A stretch of DNA of 64,000 nucleotides, taken from contig NC_053138.1 in assembly GCF_016808335.1 (NCBI RefSeq), positions 12,827,900-12,891,899 on the forward strand, read 5' to 3'. Both the position numbers and the translations under genes were made by a program. A model generated the notes under the pieces. That model ran no database searches and was not told where the DNA came from. It was given only the letters and a program-made list of their open reading frames with translations. Positions 56,687 to 64,000 of the stretch are shown in pieces. The DNA comes from Panicum virgatum (Eukaryota; Streptophyta; Magnoliopsida; Poales; Poaceae). Position 1 is the first letter of the stretch. Each line of letters starts with the position of its first letter.

Positions 56687-57123
56687 TGTTAGCATCTTTA
56701 GAACCTCTAGGAGTAGATCGGCGGGTTTTCTATACTGTGAGACATACCTTCCACTGTTATTGCCGTCCACGACTTCGGCACGACCTTGTTCATCGATGGA
56801 GGCAGCGCACAGGCAGCGACGGGCGGTGTAGACGCGTCGTGGTGGCGGTGCCGGCGTGGTGCAGGGGCGACGGGCTCGTGGTGGCGCTAGTGGCGGCTTC
56901 CCGTCGCTTCAGCGCCTCCCTCTCAATCGGACTAGGGTTAGGACGGTGGGACACTGTGGCGGCGACGAACCTCTTGTCATGTGCCGCAGTCCCCACCTCC
57001 TCTATATATGGCACTGCGCGACGGGGGCCCACCAGCCATCTATTGGGCTGGGCGTCCCCGACCAGGACGCAAGTCAAGGGCCCAGTTCGCCGTTGGGCCG
57101 ACTGGTGGAGATCAATACTAACA
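56687..57123 (-). repeat. 5' LTR of the minus-strand copia element
   Basis: Same 437-bp sequence and ends as 51508-51944. A TATATATGG word (57003 region) is present, but in plus orientation; I do not assign a promoter. Confidence 0.95.
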
Positions 57124-57128
57124 TCGTC

Positions 57129-57419
57129 AACTAACTTTTTTATAGTATTGTTTGCTTCTGAATGGGAATGGGGTGAGCAACAAGCAATAAACAAATTGCA
57201 TGAAGTGATGGGTAGTACTCCTAGCTCTCCTTTTAGCTCCACGGAATCAGCAAGAAGGGGCGTCATGCTGCCTGCCATGCGCGCGCGCGCATATATATAT
57301 ATATATATAGTCATCCATGTGTTGCAGAGAATGAATACATGTATATATGTATGTGTCCTTTAGTTAGATCTTTCGAACAAAAAGAAAAGATGTTCTTTAG
57401 TTAAGTTGGGCGACTACGC
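57129..57419. other. spacer with a GC/AT dinucleotide microsatellite
   Basis: A GCGCGCGCGC run followed directly by (AT)n lies at about 57279-57308. No other feature recognised. Confidence 0.6.
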
Positions 57420-57552
57420 CTCTGTTCGGCAGGCTGAAGCTGGAGTGGTGTGAGAGAAAAACACTGTTGCCTGGCTGGTGACTAGAGGCTGGTGCTGGAG
57501 CAGTGTGAGAGGGAAATACTGTAGCGCTGGAGGCTGGTACACCCGAACACGG
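57420..57552. mobile_element. CTGTTCGGCTGG-family MITE, copy 3
   Basis: Ends CTCTGTTCGGCAGGCTG and (reverse) CCGTGTTCGGGTGTACC. The body repeats GGAGTGGTGTGAGAGAAAAA / GGAGCAGTGTGAGAGGGAAA with GAGGCTGGTGCTGG words, as in copies 1 and 2. Target duplication not evident. Confidence 0.65.
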
Positions 57553-58908
57553 TGTACTTGGCCTATCCATCAACCCATCACTTGCTCATGATTGTGTTGT
57601 GCGCAGCTCGGGCTGCAACTTGGAGGGGAGGCTTTTTGGATTCCCCCTGTTGGCAGCCAGTGCGATGGAACGGCCTAGCCGCAGCGGCTAGCTGCTGCAG
57701 ACCTGCAGTGCCGCGGGTTGAGAGAGAACTTGAGATGGAGACGGCGGGAGTGAGCGGGAATCTGCGGTGGGCACTCACTCCCGCAGCTCTCCAACTCCAA
57801 GCCCCTCCATGGCTCCATATGCTCAAGACGACGGCTAGTGGGAGGCCGCACATCACCGCTCGCTCGCTCGATTGCATTGGTTGGCTCTGCACCAAGAAAA
57901 GGAAAAGGACCAGTCGACATCTGCCCGTCTCGCTCTCCCAACTTGTGAATTGTCTGTCGAGGATCCATTGGTGATGGACTCCTTTTCAGACTTATATATA
58001 CCTGAACCTGACGTACGCCGATGATGCCCGGCCCGGCCCAGGTCGCGTCAAGTAACGGGCGGGCCCCTCCGCAGCGTGTCGTCTTTTATCGTTTGGGTGT
58101 TTCCAGTCATGCAAGCTAGCTCCCTCATGGAAAATTCCCGTCGGGTGTGTTTAGGCATAGTTAGGATGCAATGTTGAACCAAACTTCGTAATTTCATCAT
58201 TGCTTTTTCGGGTTTGATCGTTCGTTGTGGCAAAAAAAAACTGCTCATTTCCTAGTTTAGAAGGCCTTAATCCAGACAAACGAAAGCTAAGAGTATGAAT
58301 TAGTTTTGGATTGCAAAGTGGCTAAACCTGAATTGCTAATTCAAATTAATAGTACTCGTACACTGTCCTTGACGGCGGCGCACCGCCATCTGATGCCCGA
58401 TATTTGTTAGGGAAGCTAGCATGATGGTGCCGGACTACTCTACTCCTTGACGTCGCCACCACTGTCCTAAGCAATGTTGTCCTGAGTGCCACCCTCTCTT
58501 TCGATCTTTCCCTACCTACCCAGTGGCAACTAGCACCATACTGGTACCACCCTTTTCCTTTTAAGTCCAATAACAATGGAATCTGTCCCACCAGAGGTAG
58601 CCATCGTCCCCATCTTCTTCTTTGTCTTTGAAGTACAGGCCACTTGACTACTTGAGCTCTCTCGATTGGAAAAGCTCAACGGCATCCTCCCCAAACAAGG
58701 GCGAAAATGACTATAATAATATAATGACAAGTGCGTACGAGCAGATCATAACACTGGGTGTACTATTTAAACGTAATTTAATTAATCTGGTATTAATATT
58801 ATTATCTGATTTAGCCCTAGCTAGAGGGGCCTAGTGACCTTCACATCTTCAGGGCCAGAAAATGTCCCATCTCATGACATGATCAGTGACTTTTTTTTGT
58901 CTCTTTTT
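57553..58908. other. intergenic stretch
   Basis: No gene supported. The 140-codon frame at 57552-57974 and its antisense partners have no recognisable domain. Confidence 0.45.
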
Positions 58909-58916
58909 GGCTTAGG

Positions 58917-59075
58917 CAGGAGCGAACCTATGTATTGATTAGGGGGTGTTAGTGCACCCCTAAAAAAATGAAAAACAGGGATTATATCTAAATTTTCATC
59001 ATATTTGCACCTCAACACAACTCTATGCACCAAAAGTAAGTACACCCCCTCCAATTTACTCTAGTTTCGCCACTG
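58917..59075. mobile_element. short hAT-type MITE
   Basis: 159 bp with ends CAGGAGCGAACCTA and (reverse) CAGTGGCGAAACTA, the latter a classic hAT terminus. Perfect 8-bp duplication GGCTTAGG at 58909-58916 and 59076-59083. Inner TTAGGGGGTG / TGGAGGGGGTG stretches are also mirrored. Non-coding. Confidence 0.88.
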
Positions 59076-59083
59076 GGCTTAGG

Positions 59084-59626
59084 TCTTTTGTATTTGTTCT
59101 CGCTCTACTAATTTATAATACAAGAACGGCAAAATGCTTGCTGGTTCTTTTGTTTTTTTTAAAAGACATCATCGGTTACCAGACCCAACGGTTCCTGTCT
59201 CGCGGTTGTAAAACTACCGTGACAGACGGGTGTAGCTACGAGCCATTCAAGCTAGATTACTCTTTATATATGGAGTTATTGTTAACTCAACGTGATGTGC
59301 GCCTGATGAGCTAGCTGCTTCCAGTGGAAGATACTCCTCCTGGAGCACACGCACAATCTACAGTATGATCGCTGCGGTGGGATACTGGGATGGCGTGGCG
59401 CCTAGCCATGCAAGGCACGCATCTCCTTCTAGGGGCAGTGGACCGAGGCAGGGGGAAGAGATAGATGCATGCATCGCCGGCACGAGGAGGGAACAAGCGA
59501 GAGGGGAAGCAAAAGCAGAGTAGAAACCGTCCTCTGCGCGCCGCGCGCGCTCCATCCACTCGCGACTCGTCCGTCGCCGTCGCTCTCTTGTTATGCATGC
59601 TGTGTTGTGCGCGCGCAGGCAGCAAC
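59084..59626. other. intergenic stretch
   Basis: Contains GCGCGCGC and CATGCATGC runs. The open frames on the minus strand (59311-59625) lack known domains. Confidence 0.5.
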
Positions 59627-59629
59627 TAA

Positions 59630-59939
59630 GAGCAACTCCAACGTTGATCTTCTCATTTTTCCCTTTTTATTTTTTCTCAATATAAGAGATTGATGTTAAA
59701 AAAACCTACTCCAGCAGATTGATTTTCTATCACTTTTTCCCTTTATTTTTTCTCAATCCCCAATAATTTCTCTCTAATCCCCAATAGGAAGGGGAGACAT
59801 CATATCTCTCTTTCCATATAGAAAGGGGGGAAAATTAATCTACTGGAGCACTTCTTTCATATATATTGAAATTGAGAAAGGGGATTTTCCTATATGGTGA
59901 AAAAAGAGAAAGAGGAAGATCAATTTATTGGAGTTGCTC
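59630..59939. mobile_element. Harbinger-type MITE with GAGCAACTCC ends
   Basis: 310 bp; ends GAGCAACTCCAACGTTGATC and (reverse) GAGCAACTCCAATAAATTGATC; flanked by TAA at 59627-59629 and 59940-59942. AT-rich body with repeated TTTTTCTCAATNNNNAA words. Non-coding. Confidence 0.92.
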
Positions 59940-60281
59940 TAACGCGAGCAAATTAAAGGCCGGCCTGCAGGCGGTTGAGACCCTGTTTGGTTTACAAAAG
60001 TCCCACCCTGTTTGTTTCCAAAAACAAGGGACTAAACCTCATTAAATGGTGTGTTCAAAAGACATTTTTACCCCTTCTCCCTACATGCATGTGCCCAGGC
60101 GCCCACCCCTCTCCCTGCGCGCCATGAACTGCATGCAAAGCTACATTATTAATTATTATTACAGTCCAAATCATTGTAACAAATGTTAATACAAATCACA
60201 AATAAAGTAAACCATAATGAAATGGTGCTCATTATTACAAATAATGTCTTCCGCAACACGAATAAACCACAAAAAGCACAA

Positions 60282-60985
60282 CTACTTCAAACTCCACAAA
60301 CCATCCGCAACCCAATCCCGGAATTGGTTCATCATTGCGCTATCACTTTCATTTGTACCGATTCCTTGAGATCTTGGTACAGCTAGTGGAACATAGTTTT
60401 CATCATGGTCGCACATGTCAAAATCTATATCCGATATCTTGCTTTCTCTAATGAAATTATGCAATGCCATGCATGTCACAATAATTTTGTTTTGCTTGCG
60501 CTGGGGGCAACTTGAAAGGTGAAACAAAATTCTCCACTTATTTTTCAGCACTCCAAACGACATCTCTAGCACATTTCTAAGTAAAGAATGACAAAAATTG
60601 AAGTGCTCCGTTTTACCTCTAGGCATTATGCCGTCACGGTACTCCTGGAAATGATATGTATGACCTTTGTACGGTGCTAGATAACTTAGTCTGTTTGGAT
60701 ATCCTGAGTCCACAAGATAAAATTTGTCTGGTGGTGGATGTGGAAACTTGTGTCCAAGTCTAGTCATAGCATCATTGAACACCCTTATATCATGATCCGA
60801 TCCAGGCCAGCTGGCAAGGACAAAAGTGTACCTCATATCAAAGTCACATGCGCACATCACATTCTGACTAATCTCTTTGTGTCTATTTCTATGTTGGACA
60901 GCAGTGTCATTTGGAACCAGAACTTGAATATGTGTGCCATCTATTGCTCCTATACAATTATCCATGAATGGAGTATACTTTCAAT
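60282..60985 (-). pseudogene. PIF/Harbinger DDE transposase (HARBI1/ALP1-like), 5'-truncated
   Basis: The minus-strand frame begins abruptly at about 60985 and, from Met 60965, gives 227 residues. It holds the DDE_Tnp_4 core with all three acidic residues, numbered from Met 60965: D9 in NCIGAIDGTHI, D86 in YLVDSGYPN and E134 in LLRNVLEMSFGVLKNKW. MALHNFIRES and a normal C-terminus follow. The upstream helix-turn-helix half is missing and the frame joins directly to ORF1 sequence out of phase. The catalytic region itself has no stop. Confidence 0.88.
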
Positions 60986-62171
60986 TTCTCAACAAACAAC
61001 TGTGTTGCAGCAAAATACTCGACAGAATCTTCTGCAGCCCCACAATCTATAGCTAAGTTCTGACATGTGGTCAACTCATCAACAGTAGTGTTAGGCCTCT
61101 TCTCCCTTGCCTGCCCAGTCTGCTTAATTAACTCGGCTATGAGCTGATTGGACTTTTCACTCTCAATTGAGAATTTCTGCAAGAAACCCCTCACTAGCTT
61201 GACTACTGGGCTCTTGCTCTTCTTTCCAGGATTAGTGGTTGTTGTGTCACAAGAACTACTCCCTCTTTTGCGGCTGCTTGTGCTCATGGGACTGTTGTTG
61301 AATCCATCATCACCAGAAAGCCTTGCAGAACTAGGTTGAACAAAACCCTCATCAACAGAAAATTCTTCAGCATCTGGTTCTTCCTCTTCTTCATCTCCAG
61401 GGAAGTATGCAGTGGTACCATCCACTGCCACACCTTGAAACAACTCTATGAGCATGTCCATGTACTCAGGATTGCCCCTCTTTACCTTTCCATCAGGTCC
61501 ACACTCATCTTCGTCCTCGATGTCTTCATCGTCGTCGGCGTCGCTTGCATCTTCTGCGGATGATGATGGATGCTCGCGGCTACGACCTCCACCTCTGGAC
61601 GTTCCACGGCCTCGACCTTTGGGAAGTGAAGCACCGGGTGGCATGCAGAAGCCACGGCCACCCATGGAGGACTAAAGGCCGGCAGAGAAATCGCCGCCGT
61701 AGCCCGTGGAGGTCTGCCGGCCATCTCCTCCAGAACGGCCAGGGACTGCTGTGCCGAGAGAAGAGCCGGGAGGGATGAACCCCCGCATCGACCGGCTTGA
61801 TCCCGCGCCATTGTTCTGGGATCTGCTTCCGCTTGCTCCTGCACTTCCTCCCCCGCGTGCTTTTCTTCCAGTTTTTCCGCGAAGACCGCTGGATCTGCTG
61901 CCGGGGCGAATTGGTGGAAGCCTGTGCACAGATCCATCTTCAGGGCGCAAGATTTGTGCGTACCTATCAAAATCCGGGAAGTTATCGGCTCCGGAGTTGA
62001 GATCGAAGCCACCGAGACCCCACCGCCCCCCGCGGCAAGGCCGCCGAGCGAACCTCCAGCATGTGCAGAAGAAGCTTGGGAGAAGTCAAGGTCAACCGCG
62101 TCGGTGTCGAATCTCCGGTGAGAGTGCTCTTGGGAGAAGAATCCCATCGTCTCTTCGTCATTGCCGGCCAT
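60958..62171 (-). pseudogene. PIF/Harbinger ORF1 (Myb/SANT-like protein, C-terminal type), disrupted
   Basis: Starts at ATG 62171 (MAGNDEETMGFFSQEHS). A frameshift at a run of six C (plus strand 62026-62031) moves it to FDLNSGADNFPDFDRYAQIL. A TAG at 61672-61674 interrupts it. The frame then continues (MGGRGFCMPPGASLP) with acidic and Gly/Arg-rich stretches. A helical region follows (KLVRGFLQKFSIESEKSNQL, then AIDCGAAEDSVEYFAATQLF), typical of the C-terminal part of Harbinger ORF1 and L10-interacting-MYB-like proteins. The end is replaced by transposase sequence at about 60985. I see no Myb helix trio in what remains. Non-functional. Confidence 0.75.
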
Positions 62172-62527
62172 GGCGGACGCGCGGATGCCGGATCCGGGAT
62201 GCGCGGCCTCCTCCGGGACTAGCTGCGCAGCGGCCACCTCCGGATGCGCTGCGGCGGCGGCCCAGGCGGCGGAGAGAGGGGAGCCAGACTTGTGGATGAG
62301 GGTCACGGGAGTGGGGGGCTGCACGTCGGGTGGGGAGGGGGCCGGATAGGGTAGGGGCAGTAGGTAGAATTATAGCCCAAAAGTTCCTAAAAGCTCCTCA
62401 TGAGGGTCTTCTTAAAAAAAGTCTCTACCTTGGAAAAAAAATCCATAAAAATCTCAACTATTTGGTTTAAAAGTGCCATAAGTCTTAGGGTCTTCAACAA
62501 AAGCACCTCAAATCAAACAGTGCCTGA

Positions 62528-63149
62528 ATCGAATCGATTGGGGCCTTGCGGGGTTTGCAATGCGATGCGACGATGCATGCATGTTGCACGGCTGACGAGG
62601 ACGCCAGCGCCAAAAGTCAAACGCCGCCGCACGTCCGGTGCTTTTGCTGCGGCGTCGCGGCCGGGGCATTGGCATCCATGATCGATCGAGGCACGAGAGC
62701 AGAGGCGGCAGAGCGGCAGCAGCAGGCTCTCGGCGGCAGCTCGCCCTGCCCGGATGGCTTTACAGCTGCCGCGGCATGGATGCTCCGAGTCCGACCCTCG
62801 CTTTGCTTTGCTTGTTCGCCGCGTGCGCGCGCGTGAATCTTGTTGCCGTACGCGGTAGCTAATAAGCCACCGTCCCGCACGCAACGGAGGACAGCTATGT
62901 ATAAGTTGGTCGCTGACGTCAGAACCGAAATTCGCCCGTTCCACTTTGTTCCATGCACTTTTTTTGAAAGATGATGATTATTTTTTGTTTTTCAAGATAA
63001 TCAGTTTTTGAGGGCCCAAAACCAATAGAAAAGTTATTCAAATCCTGACGGACGATTTCCTTTCAACGTTAAATTCACCACAAAGGAAAAGTACAGTAAA
63101 AATGCTGCGAATGGAAAATCAACATCTGTGAAACGTTTCGAAAAAAATA
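62528..63149. other. intergenic stretch
   Basis: Moderately GC-rich at first, AT-rich later. I find no supported gene; frames at 62513-62958 on both strands lack domains. Confidence 0.5.
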
Positions 63150-63151
63150 TA

Positions 63152-63401
63152 CTCTCTCTATTTTTATTTGCATGTCGTATTAGGTTTGTCCTAAGTCAAA
63201 TTTAGCAAACTTCGACTAAACTTATAAAAAGAAATAATATTCTCAATACCAAATTTATTTTATTGGATCCACCATGAAGTATATGATACATGATGATAGT
63301 TCATAAGTTGGATAGTATAGTTATTGCTATATTTTTCTATAGATCCGGTCTAAGTTAGTCAAGTTTGACTTAGGACGACGTGTAAATAAAAATGGATGGA
63401 G
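63152..63401. mobile_element. Stowaway-type MITE
   Basis: 250 bp; ends CTCTCTCTATTTTTATTTGC and (reverse) CTCCATCCATTTTTATTTAC; TA at 63150-63151 and 63402-63403. The subterminal CCTAAGTCAAATTTAGC / CCTAAGTCAAACTTGAC words are mirrored. Non-coding. Confidence 0.9.
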
Positions 63402-63789
63402 TATATTAAACTATTCTTTTTTAGGTTTTTCGTGTACCAAAAATTTTCGATTTCCCGCGGTGAGTACTATACAATATACATATATACACACGCAGCTATA
63501 TTCCGAGCCGATACTAGCTATATGCACGCGGCGGGCATGCATGCAGCGACCCCAAACGGGCAAAAGAATGAACTGGACGGCAGCTGCCGCAGCAGGGAAT
63601 AGGGATCACCGTCACCTGGCGGCCGCCACCAGGCAAAGGCCACTCCCCAGTGCTAGTAGTACGACTGCACCGGGCGCACGACAGCGTAGCAAGCCGCAAA
63701 GCGACCCGACGGGTTCGGCCTCGACACGCGTCGTCCACTACTACTACAGCAACAATCTTTTGTCCCCGTTCCAAATCCCTTTTCATTCC

Positions 63790-64000
63790 GATTTTGGGAC
63801 AATGAAGCCGGGATAAAAGGCCCGGACCTTTAGTCCCGGGTGAAATAACCGGGACTATTTTATTCGGGACTAAAGGACATGTGTAATGTAATAAAATATT
63901 CTGTACAATCCAGAACTCGAACCCGAGATGTCTTGCCTCGCGTGTAATTTCTTTACCACCCCACCTACACACCACATGTGACTTTAGAATGAATGCATTC
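63790..64000. mobile_element. left part of a CCTTTAGTCCCGGG-type MITE, cut by the window end
   Basis: The hairpin-like words CCTTTAGTCCCGGGTGAAA and ACCGGGACTATTTTATTCGG, then GGGACTAAAGG, are the signature of a very common grass MITE type. A CTCGAACCCGAGATGTCTTG stretch often follows in such elements. The right end is outside the window, so the class and limits are unsure. Confidence 0.55.

Larger units (their letters stand above)
51508..57123 (-). mobile_element. Ty1/copia element, minus strand, non-coding interior
   Basis: Two 437-bp direct repeats bracket a 4.7-kb interior, with a perfect 5-bp duplication TCGTC at 51503-51507 and 57124-57128. The primer site is next to the right LTR, on the minus strand, and a purine tract (AAGGGGGAGAA on the minus strand) is next to the left one, so the element reads right to left. 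I counted six differences between the LTRs by eye. The pol region is wrecked, so this copy must have depended on enzymes from elsewhere if it moved recently. Confidence 0.93.
59979..62524 (-). mobile_element. PIF/Harbinger element, internally deleted
   Basis: Left end GACCCTGTTTGGTTT and right end (reverse) GGCACTGTTTGATTT match at 12 of 15 positions. TGA stands on both sides (59976-59978, 62525-62527) as a 3-bp duplication; Harbinger usually prefers TAA or TTA. Two genes on the minus strand, ORF1 (Myb-associated) and the DDE transposase, are truncated against each other. Confidence 0.8.

Noticed and set aside
61706..62299. 197-codon plus-strand frame within the Harbinger element
   Set aside because: Antisense of ORF1, which has recognisable Harbinger features.

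Overview
This is nuclear DNA of a grass, most likely a panicoid. The evidence is split plant genes with GT-AG introns, very GC-rich monocot-style exons (the receptor kinase exon above all), and dense grass-type transposons: Stowaway and Tourist MITEs, hAT MITEs, Mutator-like elements, and copia and gypsy LTR retrotransposons. I cannot name the species from sequence alone.

Layout. 1-4416: the 3' part of a Ty1/copia element with a long pol frame and 3' LTR. 4417-7000: a GC-rich tandem repeat, a decayed PIF/Harbinger ORF1 fragment and a small long-TIR Mutator MITE. 7731-11945: a BAM3-like LRR receptor kinase. 12929-13188: a Stowaway MITE. 15026-16468: a small PH-domain protein. 16997-20494: a rhamnogalacturonan lyase. 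20724-36634: a 15.9 kb Mutator-like element (MULE) with a 10-bp target duplication. It carries a zf-GRF/coiled-coil/membrane-anchor gene and a broken MURA-type transposase. A 10.7 kb gypsy element with a 5-bp target duplication sits inside the transposase gene. 38617-40938: an organellar nucleoside diphosphate kinase. 42160-45560 (minus): a CCT-motif regulator. 47050-51229: a run of MITEs. 51508-57123: a minus-strand copia element with near-identical LTRs but a ruined interior. 57420-64000: more MITEs and a 2.5 kb PIF/Harbinger element whose ORF1 and transposase are fused by a deletion.

Five host genes look intact: BAM3-like kinase, PH protein, rhamnogalacturonan lyase, NDPK and CCT protein. 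They have no evident operon-like or pathway relationship. The kinase acts at the plasma membrane in CLE-peptide signalling, the lyase in pectin remodelling, the NDPK in organelle nucleotide balance and the CCT protein in the nucleus.

The most unusual content is in the nested transposon block. The gypsy element has lost nearly all of RT, RNase H and integrase but keeps gag-protease. It also keeps two side-by-side, equal-length, paralogous accessory ORFs ahead of gag. All three start codons directly follow a splice-acceptor-like AG, and the first accessory protein ends in two TQT motifs 16 residues apart. The MULE around it carries a membrane-anchored GRF zinc-finger gene. I found no clearly new defence or regulatory system; the gypsy accessory module is the best candidate for something underdescribed.
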